Assembly: GCA_003255065.1 (NCBI GenBank)
Contig: QAOA01001920.1
Span: 140,212-204,211 of the forward strand
DNA length: 64,000 nucleotides
Reading direction: 5' to 3'
From: Cercis canadensis
Lineage: Eukaryota; Streptophyta; Magnoliopsida; Fabales; Fabaceae
Position 1 is the stretch's first letter. Every line of letters begins with the position of its first letter. Shown here in pieces: positions 12,349 through 25,713 of the stretch. The position numbers and the translations under genes were made by a program. Under the pieces are notes generated by a model. The model worked only from the letters and a program-made list of their open reading frames with translations. It did not search any database and was not told the DNA's origin.

Positions 12349-15300
12349 GGTTTCAATGTCCTCTATGTGTTTAATAAATGGCTCTTGAGAGAAAAAGAGA
12401 AGAAAACTGAAAACAATGGGAGGATTCGTTTTCTTCGATTTCTCTAGTGTGTGAAAGGGATGCAAGTTGGGTTTTATAATTAGAGGCAAGTTCTATTTTT
12501 GAAGGGTGGTTGTGAAGAGCAAGTTACGCGGCCGTTTTCCTTGCCCGTCACCTCTGTTTCGTTTCTGTTTTTTCTGTTACATTACAGACTTGTTTTGAAA
12601 TATTTGACCCTTGGCTTCATTTCATTTGAATATTAGGATAATATTTAGAAAAAAAAAAAAAAAAAAAAAAACTAATAGGATGTTTGCAAGTGTTTTACTT
12701 TTACTGCATAATTAGGAAAAAAAATATTAGAGACAGACAGTAATTAAGGATTATATGCTTCGTAGTAAATAAGAAAAATTATTCTTAAGGACAAAAGACA
12801 ATTAAGTATTAAAGAAATTAAAGTTTTAAATAGATGCTTGCCAAGATCAAATAATATTCCTAAATATTATGTGTTGATAACATTAAAATGACTTATCATA
12901 AAGTAATTATAATCCTTAAATTTATAAATATGAAAAGGACATGCAAATTAAAAAGAAAAATAATACAAACAAAGTGTTAGCTCGGGAAAGTAGGTTGAGT
13001 CATAAGGTGTTCTAAATTAAAAGTCATGAATCGGAATTCTTGAAATTGCACTTGTTAAAAGAGATTTACCGATTACTGTTTCTGTCCCAAACATAGATTA
13101 ATCTCATATTAAAAAGGTGTGAAAATACCCTAGATGTAAAAAAAAAAAAATGATACTCTTATATTACACTTTTTTTTCTTTACACTATATAAGTGTACAA
13201 TCAAGATTCGACAAAAAAAAAAAATAAATGGGTCAATGCATAACATTTTTTTTTTTTTTTAAAAAAAAATTTTAGAGTAAAAAGAAATTACCCAATTTTT
13301 AAACTATAACATATGCTATAAGCCTTAACAAGAACTTATCGTAGTATTTATAAATCACCTATGAATAGGGGATTGTTGGTATGGGAATTCAAATCTAAGG
13401 CTTAGATCTTTATTAACTTAATCAACTCTGTTGGCAGAACATTTATTAAATCTTGACTCCGTAATTGTGCAAGTGTAAAAAGGGTACAAAATAAATTGTG
13501 AAAGGATATGAATACTTTTCTTAGAAAGAAAAGCAGAAGTGATTTGCAGAATTTCTACACTGAAATATTAGATGCTAATAACAAGTTGAAACAAACTAGT
13601 CATCTGTGAGTTTTGATTGCTAACCTGGTCAGTCTCACACTTCATGTAGATTCTTCGTAGATCACTACTACTATTGTCATTATTATAATTTAATAGCAAA
13701 AGAAGTTGAGATGGAATTTTAATTTCATAAAAATAAAAGAGAAAGATATATAAAAAAATAAAAAATAAAGAAGAAAGAAAGGAGAAAAGGCACGCGATAT
13801 TGGCGCGGCTCAATCAAAGCATAGAATCAAGGTATTGATGGATGATGCTACGATCAGTTTGAACCGTTCCAATACCTCGGGCTGGGTTTTCCTTTCCATG
13901 GAACAAATGAAGTTGAACATTATAATTAATGCTTCACTCACAAATCACAATTGATTCAGAGAAGAGAATCCCTTTATTTATAGTGACTCACTAATAATAA
14001 TAGATGTGGTTTGGTATTAGGTTGAAAGGACAAAGAGAAAACTCCAACCAAATGTCTTCTTCTATGATTGCCGGCCAATGAACAATATGCACATAGCCGG
14101 CCTTCTCATTTTCACCACCACTTCAAAATTCTTATATATTCATGCAATTTCATTTCTCCTCTCAATCACATTAATTACCATTAATTGGATATGTTTAGGT
14201 TTACGAAGGCGACCCTTTCTATTTTCTTATACTAAACAATTAGGAAAACGATGGGTTCAGGTTTATGAGCTCTGTCCTATACATCTAACCTCTCTTCACC
14301 ATTTTGTATTATTTGCTACTCCATAATCGTATCAACAACAGGGGTGGATCTTAGTTCAGACAAAGGGATTACCGCCCCCAGAAAATAGTAATATTATTGA
14401 GCTCTTCAAGCATCAATTTGTAATTTATAATCAATTAACCCAAATCTATGTATAATAAGCTCATGGTGTGTCTTCAATTCTATATAAAACTCAAACTAAA
14501 GGGTCTATTTACAAATGGAGGACAAAGCCCAATCTACACAAATAATGCACGTAAGCTGGGACTAGGTGTGGTGACATCTACACTCCCATGTTTAAGTGTA
14601 CTGAGTTAGTAAATAGTAATTAATACGGATGTGTAAGAAGTGTGCATATCTTATAGTGGGGCGAAGGACATAATGGTCCTTCTGTTATTTGAACTTTGAA
14701 CTTTGAAGCTGATATGGGCCTAGAGCTATTGGGCTGAATGGGGCCTGGAGAAAGTGGGCCAGTATTGGATATTTACACCTATGAATTAGCTTATTAGACA
14801 TGGTATAATGTTTAAAAAGGAGATTAAATGAATTAGTACTACTACTAGAGTTTGAGTGTATGTGAAAAGTTGTACTTAATAATATAGTGAACCTTTCAGT
14901 ATCCTTCTTCCCATAGGAATATAGACATAAAACTTGTTTCCTTTGTTTTCCCATTTTCTTTTAATTAACTTTAATGTTTTTCTATTTCTCAAATCAAATC
15001 ACTTAATTTTAGTGTCACTATCGTAATAAAAATGCTAGCTTCCTTCGTCCAAATATTAGTGTAACTATGCTTAGAGACACTTCAGTCTCAAATATCAAAG
15101 AAAACTGATTTTCATCCTTAATCATTAGGGTAGCATTTCTCTATACCACACAATTTATGAACTATATATGTTATACCTAAATATGCTTCGCAAGCTAAAC
15201 TGCAATAAGATCAAGATCATACAGGAGAATCAAGTATGTGGTCAATGATAAGACAATTCTTAACACACAACACGCATTCCAGCTCCAAATGTTACATTTC

Positions 15301-15381
15301 AACTTTTTTAAGAAAAACAACATTTAAGGGAAGTGGGAGTTGTCTCTAGTGCAGAATGAAACAGAACCAGAACACTCTCTG

Positions 15382-15395
15382 CGGTACTACCAAAG
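15382..15395 (-). promoter_or_regulatory. AW-box-like element upstream of STR
   Basis: CGGTACTACCAAAG fits the reverse complement of the WRINKLED-type AP2 AW-box, CNTNG-N7-CG. It lies about 190 bp before the TATA box and 270 bp before the ATG. Mycorrhizal lipid-export genes including STR are known targets of WRI5-type factors. With only five fixed bases, about one match per 500 bp is expected by chance, so this is suggestive only. Confidence 0.35.
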
Positions 15396-15574
15396 TAAAT
15401 TCCAAATTTAACGACAAGACCGAAGGGAAGCACAAATGGACTCCTCCTTCATGTTTGCCGTCTCTTGCTATGTTCTTTTCCATTGTCTTCCCCAGTAATC
15501 ACAACCCTCCAGGTCTATAATTGCTTTGATTTTAACCGTCACCTTTTGTCCTCATTTCACATTCTGCCTCTCCT

Positions 15575-15580
15575 TATATA
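15575..15580 (+). promoter_or_regulatory. TATA box of STR
   Basis: TATATA preceded by CTCCT, about 85 bp upstream of the STR start codon. Transcription would start near 15605, giving a short 5' UTR of about 60 nt. Confidence 0.6.
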
Positions 15581-15664
15581 CCATTCACAGCTCAACTTGA
15601 GCTCTTGAAAACTCATATTAGGAAAGCAGAAAGAGAGCCAAGAGTGGTTTCTGAAAATCACTGC

Positions 15665-18600
15665 ATGGCAAAGCTAGGTAGGAATACAAACTTAGAGAGC
15701 TTATTGGACCTGGACAAACCAGGAACTGCAAAAAATGTTAAGCAACTGGTATCTCAGAAATCAATTCGTGGCCATGGCCTTGAATTCAATGACCTCTCCT
15801 ACAGTATCATAAAGAAGCAGAAGAAGGATGGAGTTTGGATCAAGAAAGAAGCATATCTTCTTCATGACATCTCTGGCCAGGCAATGAGAGGTGAAATTAT
15901 GGCAATCATGGGGCCTAGTGGTGCTGGCAAATCAACTCTTCTTGACGCCTTGGCCGGGAGAATTGCACAAGGGAGTCTAGAAGGATCAGTTAGAATTGAT
16001 GGAAAGCCAGTATAATTGAACTCCCCACTTTTTTATGCTTTCTGATGAATTAATTCAAATAAATTAGATTTCTCATCTTTCTTTTTCTCTTTCCTTAAAT
16101 TAAAGAATGCTCATCACATCTATGATCTAACTGTGCAGGTGACAACAAGTTACATGAAGATGGTGTCATCATATGTGATGCAAGATGACCAGCTCTTCCC
16201 CATGCTGACAGTTTTTGAGACATTTATGTTTGCAGCTGAGGTTAGACTTCCCCCTTCCATTTCAAGGGAGGAAAAGAAGAAGAGGGTTTATGAGCTCCTT
16301 GATCAACTGGGCTTGCAGGTATATATTAACCTCTCAATCTCTCTCTGTATCTCTTGCTCATTAACTCACATGCTGGCAGAGATTGGCAGACTTACTGAAT
16401 TTTTTATCCTCCAGAGTGCAACACATACATATATTGGTGATGAGGGGAGGAGAGGAGTGTCAGGAGGCGAGCGGCGAAGAGTATCTATTGGCATAGACAT
16501 CATCCATAAACCATCACTTCTGTTTCTTGATGAACCAACCTCAGGTCTTGATTCTACCAGTGCTTACAGTGTGGTGGAAAAGGTTAAGGACATAGCTCGA
16601 GGTGGTAGCATCGTCCTTATAACTATACATCAACCTTCATATAGAATTCAAATGCTCCTGGACCGTATGACAATCCTTGCAAGGTACAAATTTCAAACTC
16701 CTAATCTAATGATTTATATCTTGTTACATTCATGTCAGCTTCATAAGGAACCTGAAATTATGAAAACATTAAGGCTATTTCCTAGTAGTTCAAATCCTAC
16801 TTATAGAAACATTTCACAAACTCTGTAATACTTGTAGAACATGTAGGTAACTTTTTCTATAGAGATGCTGATTTTGACAATTGCAAATTGCAGAAGACAC
16901 ATGTTTTTGTAAAAGTTACGTAGTCTGTGAAATATTGCGTAGGTAGCATTTTTCTTAGCACCTGAAGTTACTGCTGGTTGGACATTCTGCTTTAATCAAC
17001 GCTGTAACGGGGGAAGATAGATATAGATTGGAAGCCTATAACCAAATATATTTTCATTATTCCTATTTTTATAATTGAATTAAAACTTCAGCACAAGGTA
17101 GTAAAAAGCATGAATTTTCTATACACTTTAATTCAGAAGGAATTTCACGTGAATGGTATACTTCATGGGATGAACCAAAAAAAGGAAGTGTAGAACTCCA
17201 AAGTGCTAATTAAAGTGGTATAGTATAATTAATGAAATGGTGTTACAGGGGAAGACTGATATACATGGGAAGACCAGGTGCACTTGGTGATCACCTTTCC
17301 GAATTTGGAAGGCCAGTTCCAGATGGAGAAAACAGTATTGAGTATCTGCTAGATGTTATAAAAGAATATGATGAATCAACAGTTGGGCTAGACCCCCTTG
17401 TGCTGTACCAACGTGATGGCCTCAAACCTGACCAAGTAGCCATGACACCAATTCAGAGAACACCAAAAACTCCGAGGACACCTTACAGAAGGAACACCCT
17501 TGCATCCAAACACACGATTAGCCTACGCAGCCAAGGATTTACTGCTGGAACACCTAAACCTGATTCTGCACAGTTTGATTATGATGAGGAAGAGGATGAT
17601 GATGAGAATTTCGATAACTCTCTTGAAAGGAGAACTGCTCAAACACCAAGGAACAGGAATAGTAGTGTCCACCCACGTTTAGCTTCTCAGTTCTACAAAG
17701 ATTTCTCAGCCAAAGATTTCTCTGTCTGGCTTTACCAGGGTGTGGTAGGAACCCCTCGTCGCCCACCATCTTGGACTCCAGCTAGAACTCCAGGAAAAAC
17801 ACCAGTTTCAGGAGCAAGAAGTGCAATCTCCGGCCCATATTCTGCATCTTATCAGGATTTTTATCGCCCGAAAACCCCTGCTAACGAGAATGTAAGCCAA
17901 TCTATGGAGTCCTCCTATCCAGCTTCTTATGAAGAGTTTGAGATTGAAGAAGTCCTTCATGAGCCACACCTTGGATCCAAGTTTGCAAACCCATGGATGC
18001 GTGAGGTTGCTGTCCTCTCTTGGCGAACAGCTCTCAATGTAATCCGCACACCAGAACTCTTCCTCTCCCGTGAGATTGTGCTCGCTGTTATGGCACTTAT
18101 TCTGTCCACCATTTTCGGGAATCTGGGTGATCGTACTTTCACAGATATCAATAGGCTTCTCAACTTCTACATCTTTGCAGTGTGCCTTGTGTTCTTTTCC
18201 TCCAATGATGCTGTCCCAACTTTCATACTAGAAAGGTTCATCTTCATCAGAGAGACTTCCCACAATGCTTATCGTGCTTCTTCTTATGTCATTTCTTCCC
18301 TCATTGTCTATCTCCCGTTTTTCGCCATTCAAGGTTTCACATTTGCTGCCATAACCAAAGGAATGCTCCACCTGAAAAGCAGTCTCTTCTACTTCTGGAT
18401 GATCCTTTATGCTTCACTGATTACTACCAATGCTTATGTTATGCTTGTTAGTGCACTTGTTCCGAGTTTCATCACAGGGTATGCAGTAGTCATAGCCACA
18501 ACAGCTCTCTTCTTTCTGACTTGTGGCTTCTTCCTCAAGCGAACCCAGATACCCATCTACTGGAAGTGGCTCCACTATATTTCTGCAATCAAATACCCAT

Positions 18601-18881
18601 TTGAGGCATTGCTGACAAATGAATTCAAGAATGATGAGTGCTACACAGGGAACCTTACAGATTTATCTCCTGGACCATTAGGAAAAGTGAAGATCAGCGC
18701 CCGCCATAGAGACTTAAATGTGTCCAGTGCTTGCTTGATAGGAGAAGATGTTTTGTCCTCAATGGATCTTCAAATGGAAAACGTATGGTATGACATCTTA
18801 ATCCTGCTGGCCTGGGGTGTTCTTTACAGGTTCTTTTTCTATTTGGTTTTGAGATTTTATTCCAAGAACGAGAGAAAATAA
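15665..18881 (+). CDS. STR: STR-type half-size ABCG transporter (STUNTED ARBUSCULE)
   Basis: Four exons (15665-16009, 16139-16318, 16415-16683, 17249-18881) encode 808 residues. The start MAKLGRN is chosen because in-frame sequence before it lacks ATG. The N-terminal ABC domain has Walker [10 protein letters not shown] (83-91), Q-loop VMQDDQ, signature VSGGE (190-194) and Walker B LLFLDEP (209-215). A cytosolic linker at about 330-510 is rich in Thr-Pro and Arg ([19 protein letters not shown]) and has an acidic run. The six-helix ABCG domain fills the C-terminus. This NBD-linker-TMD layout and the TP-rich linker match STR. In legumes and rice, STR pairs with STR2 at the periarbuscular membrane and is needed for arbuscules, probably exporting lipid to the fungus. 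All catalytic motifs are present, so the gene looks functional. Confidence 0.88.
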
Positions 18882-19544
18882 TCATACCAAGTATCACTTT
18901 AAATCTTTGCATTCCCATTTTAGTCTTTAATCTTTATACATTAATTTTGTATTATTGCTATCTTTTTCCAAAAGGAAAATATTGTATAATGTACCTTCAG
19001 GAACAATTCATAACATTGGAATATTGTATTATTGCAATTGCCCATGAGAAGAAATCATCACATTAGTTACAGAAACTCACGATCTTTAAATGCCTCTATG
19101 ACTCCTAAGGCGACCTTGAGCTATACACCCGCTAAAGAGAACAGAGGTATTGTGGCAAAACGGTTATTACTTACCACACTCAGGGATTTCAGTCAACGGC
19201 TTTAAAAGGTAAAATCATCAAAAGATAGCTTCAGAAGAACATGTCCAATTTCCCAATGGCTGAAAGTGGCACTAAAGAATGTGTTCATCTTATTGTACAG
19301 TCCACGGAAAATTTTCCTTTTCAGTCCTCATAAACATCAGAAAACTAGATTGAAAATAGAAATTTACTCACGTTCGACATGACCAACATGTTTTACAGCC
19401 AGACCAAGACATGCGCACACAGAAAAATCAGCGAGTCATATAACAGTGAAACTCTTCATTCCTCTTTGTATGACACTATCGACTTATAAACAGAGAAGAG
19501 AGAAAGGTGAAGTAACTGTATCAAGTTTCTTATCAAGCATTTGC
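18882..19544. other. Convergent intergenic region STR / TDX
   Basis: Contains the two 3' UTRs: AT-rich sequence after the STR stop and the TDX 3' side before 19545. No ORF or repeat was recognised. Confidence 0.6.
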
Positions 19545-22500
19545 TTAAAGAGCGCCAGCATGCTGTACAATCTTCCTTTCAAGTGAACTTTTATCTGCCC
19601 CCACCACACTATCAATCTCTTTGCCATTCTTTATAAAGAAAAAGGTAGGAACACTGCTAATATTATACCGAGCAGCCAGATCCCTTGCTTCATCGATGTC
19701 AACTTTCAAAAAGACAACCTTTGGGTACTTTTCAGCCAAGCTTGTATAAACAGGGGAAATGACACGACAGGGACCACACCATGTTGCAGTGAAGTATAGG
19801 ATGGCCAGGCGAGAAGTCTTTGATGCAGCACTCAACTTCTTGTCAAATTCGCCAGCAGAGTGAATACCAATAACTTGGCCTGTATCAGAAGTTATTAAAA
19901 ATATAAGTCTTCATTTAATATCCAAGGAAAAAAGCTACAAAGGATACATAACTATCAGAGAATATCTTATAACCTGACCAGAGGAGGAAGGTAGTACAGT
20001 TTCCATTTTCAGTATGAACCAAAATATAAGCAAGTCCACAAAAATTAAATAAGGGAATGTAAAAAATAAAGACAAGAGGATTTACCATCTTTTAAAGCAG
20101 ACAACGCTTCTTGATCCTGCAAAAAAATCAACAAGAAATTCAGCATTAACTAGTTCACATCATTTTTAGGGAAGTGAATAAGGAGGGGCAACTTCTCATC
20201 ACTAGCTAATCATCTGTAACCCTGGTCCCTGACTATTCAATTATTTTGGATTACTAGAATAGAAGTAAGCTTCATAGGAGTTGATGCAATATATTTTATA
20301 CCAACTTGCATAATGGTGCAAGGGGAAAATTAACTACATTAGACTCAATTTGAATAGACACTGCATTTTCATAAAAGCAATGAACCCTAAATAACAAAAG
20401 CTTAAACCCCGTCCATGTTGCTAACTGTAGTATTGTTTTGCAAAGGAAAGTGATATATTGATCCCTAATATGTCACCCAATACAGCTTAAATATTAACAA
20501 GTTCACATTCCATGATGGCAACTCTAATAACACGTACTTGGGCTTCAGCTTGTTGTTGCCTCTTAAGTTCACCTCTTTTCTGTGCCTTTTGCTTCCACAA
20601 GCGTTCATATTTTCTCCTATGCTCTTCAATTTTGTGGGCATTAGGATCAACCTGTAAAGTAAAAAATAATTATAAAACGGGTTTCCTTTGCAACCCCTAT
20701 CTCTCTCTCTCTAAAAAGGAAAAGAAAAAAGAAAAAGCTTGGCAGATTACCTTTTTAAGTGCCACAGCAATCTCTTCATCATAATCTAACTTTGAAGCTA
20801 CATGAAGATCACTTGCAGCTTCTTCCCAGAGTCCCAACATAGCCCTGGCCAATCCTCGTATTTTGTATCCTTTGGCTGAGTCAGGATTAATCTGGAACAA
20901 GTAATATACCTCTGAGTCAAAACATAAACATCATAAAGGGTAAGTTACAAGGTCAGATTCATCAAAAGTTCCCTAGCAGTAACAGTGAAACATATTCTGT
21001 GCAATGCTTTCTATACAACAAGTTGAGAAGAGCCAATAAATCAACCTTTAAGGCAGTATCAGCATCACGGATTGCAGCATTTGGTTTCTTCAATTTGATA
21101 AAGACACTAGCTGAAAACATGAAATTGAGGTTTGCGAGGAATGATTCAGAAGGCAAAACAAGAAAGGAGAAAAAAAATAAAATACTGAAAAGAGTTTAGT
21201 AATAGGTATTTAGTTCTGGAAGATAAATAAATAGGGTACCTCTAGTAGCATAAAGTATCGCTGAATGTGGATTCAACATAATGGCTTCTGTTAGCTGATG
21301 TACTGCTTCATCCAGCTTACCTGAAAAGCATAGACAATTAAATTGACAGACTAAACGGATCTCTAAGAAAACACAGTATGTGAGAATTTAAGAAGGAAAT
21401 TTCTACTATGTAAAAATGAATGCCATACCTTCTGAGATAGCATCCATTGCTTTGGATTTTGCTTCTTGGGCAGCATCCTGCTGCTCTTCTGTTACCTCAG
21501 CTGAAGGATTTCCCATCTGCCATTAAATTATAGACAACGTGTAATTTTGTTACAAGTGGACTTTATGAGATGACAACCACCCCCTTCAAAAGGGGGGAAA
21601 AAAGATACTTGGGTAGAAAGGCAAAAGATAAGACTATATGATACATGCTGGATATCCACCAATATACCTTCTGAGGAGGATCATTATCAGGTTCCACAAC
21701 ATCAGTATTATCCAACTCAATATCAGATTCTACAATGTCATCTTCATCTTCTCTGGGTAAATCAGCTCTTTTAGCATCAACTTTTTCTGCAGGATCTGAC
21801 ATGTTATCACCAACGTTATCCTGCATACACAATCTGCTATGATTAGAACACACATGAATGAAAATTATTTTCCAACAACCTTTCAATATAGGTTCTAAAA
21901 GAATATTAGCATTCACTAGCAGCTTCTCCGTCGTGTCTTTAGCACTAAGCAACTCAACTACTTAGGCTTCAAGACATATAAGAAGCTCATATGCTGTATC
22001 CAAAGCCTCCTTGAATAGAAACTTCGGCTCCCTTAGGCAAGGAAAATCTCAATAGAGAGGTGTGACAGATCAAGCATCCATGAGCATCAGAATCCGTGAC
22101 TATGCTATAAAAGCATAATACATTGGAAAGTTAAAGGAAGTACTCCTAAATTAACGGAAGGGTTATTGTAACCCATATTCTCAAGTAGGTTATAATGAGC
22201 TGGCTATTAATGTAACCTAACCTAACGGGGAGAACTTTTATAGCGAAACAAATAATGACCAGAAGAAAAAGGATATCTATAAGGATTTATAATTAGTAAG
22301 TTGAATATCATTACAATGCCATTGAACTTTTTTCTGATATTTTAAAGCTTTTTTACTCATTAGGGTTATTTTGAACCAAACCTAACAACTATTGAATGAC
22401 TCCAAGTTTTATAAATCTCACAAGCCATCGAAAAGTTGAAGGTGAACTTGAGCCATATAAGCAAGTACTAGGGTGCGGTTACAGGTATGTGGTTTAGCTC

Positions 22501-23319
22501 ATTCCACTGAAGCAGAAAAAGAACTGGAGACAACTGACAAATAATATTGTAATGGAAATTTTAATAGGGATTTAGAAACATGTTTAAACAGTGTGGTAAA
22601 CAACCCGAGCCTCAAAAGATCAAAAAGCTTAGTTCTAAAAGTGAAATAACGTCACAAGTTTACAACTTATTTCCTCATATTATATTGAAGTTGAAGTACA
22701 AGAACCAGAAAGGCCACATAAGTTCTGTAGTATTTAAATGGGCCAAATTACAACCAAACCATATTTACATGCAAGATAACTTTTCTTTTTGTTACATAAC
22801 GTACCCAACCTCCTGCAAACTGTCAAAACCCGTTCACTACTAGTGTCAGTGGATTTTACATGCAAAATAACTGGTCAAAGGAGGTAACACAAATCAAAGA
22901 TGCAAAGATACAGTACGAAAACCATTTTGGGTCATATCATTGAGCATTCCCATACAAGCATCTTTATGATCATCAATAATAATATCCAAAATACATAAAT
23001 AGATCAATTATCAAAATCCAAACGTTCATGAATAAGGAAGAAATGAAAGACATAGTAAAAGATGATTCAAGAAATTGGACGCTCACCGTTTCCGGTTCTG
23101 GTGGTAATCGAGCACCAAGGCTGTAAATTCGAATACCCAAAAACGGAATTAGTGAATTAACAATGAACAAACACTTAAATACAGAAGCATATAGATATAG
23201 TACCTGAGAAGATAAGACTTGAAGAAACCAAGAGATGGAATGTGGAGAATTGAAGGATTTGACTTGCACCCATCAATAAATTGCTTTAGCTCTGCTACTT
23301 TGGTAGCATCCATTCCCAT
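19545..23319 (-). CDS. TDX: TPR-repeat thioredoxin TDX (HIP/ST13-like N-terminus)
   Basis: Ten exons join in frame into 385 residues: 23204-23319, 23087-23120, 21668-21820, 21429-21516, 21240-21320, 21046-21110, 20751-20891, 20538-20651, 20086-20116 and 19545-19879. Residues about 7-46 match the Hip dimerisation segment ([16 protein letters not shown], ending LPPEPE). An acidic stretch ([15 protein letters not shown]) follows. TPR helices span about 113-220 ([41 protein letters not shown]), then a basic helix [13 protein letters not shown]. The thioredoxin domain has an intact active site WCGPC (308-312) and the cis-proline SVPTFF. TDX proteins bind Hsp70 through the TPRs and act as disulfide reductase and chaperone holdase. 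The length equals the known family. ATG 23319 (MGMDAT) is used; an in-frame ATG follows two codons later. Confidence 0.95.
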
Positions 23320-23326
23320 TGACGCC

Positions 23327-23368
<42 letters not shown>

Positions 23369-25713
23369 CTCCACTGCAGCACCGCACCCACTGAAAGCAC
23401 TTGAATTTGGGTTTTGTATCCTGTATAGCTAAGCAGTATCCGTTCTGATCGACCTCATCGACGTGGCATTTTACAAGTGTAGGTAGTAATAGTATCACCA
23501 AATGCAATTGGGTCTTGGTTCGTTAGCTATGGGCATGGTGCCCCACCCGTTATTTGTTGGAAGATCCATTTAAAATTTAAAATTTATATTCTTGGATCAG
23601 GATCGTGAGGTCGGATGAAGGTAAGAGTAATGTAACCTAAATGGGCCTGACTCCACTGCATCTTTACCATTTTTCTTTGAATTACAGAAGCGGGCTTTTC
23701 AGAATAGTCCGATTCAATGACGATTTATACGAGAAAAAGTAGTGAGAATTTATTTTTGTTTTTTGAGAAAAAAATACATTAAGAAATAAAAAAATCGTTA
23801 AGAATACATAAGAGATAAAAAGAATGTGAGGTTCAACTTAAATTTTTATATCATCAAGTTATTAAAACTAACGAGTAAGTCAACGGATAATTATATTGTT
23901 AATATGACAAATACAAAAATAAAATAGAATGAACAAGCTCATTAGCAAAAAAAAAAAAATTATTTCTAGTTAAATTTAGATCTCTAAAGTAATAGTATAG
24001 TTTAAAGAATAAAGTAAAAATTATATATATAAAAAATAATAAGGATTGGTTCTATAAAAAAGAATAATAAGAATTTAATAAAGTACGTACACATTATAAT
24101 CCATAAACTTTTAAAAATTTACTTCATTAATTTTTTGATAATGACTATCCGAGTAGATATTACCATAGTAACTCTAAAGTAATTCAGTGAATTCTTTGAT
24201 TCTGAAAATACCAATGTGGAATTAAACTTGATAACAAATAAATCATCTTATCCACACTAATATCTTATGGCCTAAAAAAAAAATTATCTGACAAAAAAAC
24301 GTTTTTGGCAAAGTTTTGCTTTATCAATTAAATTGCATCTAAATGAAAAAAAAATTCAAAAATAGAATTTCAACGACAAGTTCGTGCTTTGATGCTTTAT
24401 TTTAGAAGGGAAGAATCGCTAGTGAAGTAGTACTCATTCATATTCCATGACAACATAATTTTGGTGTGATAATTATGTTTGATAATTAAATAACTACTTA
24501 CACTTTTTCGTACATTCAAATTCTAAAGTCACTAGTTTTTTATATTATTACTATTGTGTTCAGTGATGGTTTTTTTTTTTTTTTNTTTTTTCTACTAAAA
24601 GGTTATGTAAAAGATAATAACTTATTAAATTCTAAAATTCAATTCCATTTGATATTAATGAAATTTAAATATGAAACTTTCAAAATCCACATAGACAAGT
24701 TCTGAAATGGATAAAGCATTTTCTCTATGCTATTATCCATAGAATAAATACTTTCTGGAAATTTGATTGAGGATTACAAGTTCATAAATAGACAAACATT
24801 TGCATAAATATTCTATCAACCGCCATCCATATAAACAGAACATAATTTAATCTTAACATAAAAGGTCAGCAACTTTAAACGACGAAAAATCAAATGCTAT
24901 TCGACTTCCACAATTCAAATCATTAACAACCACACTTTTATGTAAATTTTGAATGACTTGCAAATTTCTATAAAAAGAACAAAAAGGATATAAATTAAGA
25001 GAGCAATTATTTCTACACATGATTTTGTTAATGTTATACTCTATTCAATATTTAAATATAATATAAAAAAAATTAGTCAATTATAAAAATCTTCATTTAA
25101 TATAAAAAAAATTTGGTCAAAATTAAAAACTTTTAATATTAATTGAGAGTAATTTAGTTTAAATCATATTTAGACATTTAATAAAGTGTGACATTAGTAA
25201 AATAAGATATGAAAATAACGACTCTCATAAACTAAATATCCAGAGCTGAACAAAATGTATGTACAAGATCTTCCACTGGTCTGTTTTGCAGAAAGAATAC
25301 CGATTTTACAAGCCAACAGCTGATTTTTGTGTCCAACCAACCATACAATTAGACTTACGATAACTGGAAAGAGTTTATCAAGCTCTTCCATGCAAATTAG
25401 CAAGCGTAAGCTTGATTTGAACACTAATAACCACATTTAATGAATCTGAAGATGATTAATTATTGTACTTCTGATGAAAAGAATAATAGTAGTACAGTAT
25501 AATGATACATTGTAGATCATAATCATTTCCAAGATCTTTATAGTGAACTAGAATACTCAAAAAAATAATTGTAGAAGCTCTGACAATGAAGAGAATCCAA
25601 AACTGGGACAAATATATCTAATTTGTGAGAGACTAGAGACCAAAAGAATTGATCATACAATTGAAGACGTATCTACAGAAAGTTTGATATGTGTTCTCTT
25701 CTCTTCTTGAAGG
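23320..25713. other. Intergenic between TDX promoter and TIFY6B 3' end
   Basis: AT-rich with T- and A-runs and a single N at 24585 inside a poly-T. The part nearest 25714 is the likely 3' UTR of TIFY6B. A minus-strand ORF at 25194-25436 has no recognisable domain. No transposon termini were found. Confidence 0.5.
23326..23364. repeat. (TC)n microsatellite in the TDX 5' UTR
   Basis: Almost pure CT repeats with one G, just upstream of the TDX start codon, so a GA tract in the 5' leader. Such tracts are common in plant leaders and are length-polymorphic. Confidence 0.9.

Larger units (their letters stand above)
12349..15664. other. Intergenic: LTPG promoter side and STR promoter side
   Basis: The genes on either side are divergent, so this 3.3 kb holds both promoters. 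It is AT-rich, with an A-run at 12650-12671, poly-A/poly-T tracts at 13139-13270, and no ORF that I can assign. The stretch around 14340-14400 (purine-rich, then GCCCCCAG) may be an old transposon scar, but no termini were found. Confidence 0.5.

Noticed and set aside
17554..17769. Antisense ORFs inside STR exon 4
   Set aside because: Shadows of the strongly coding TP-rich linker.
25194..25436. 80-codon minus-strand ORF downstream of TIFY6B
   Set aside because: No family resemblance; position fits 3' flank or UTR.
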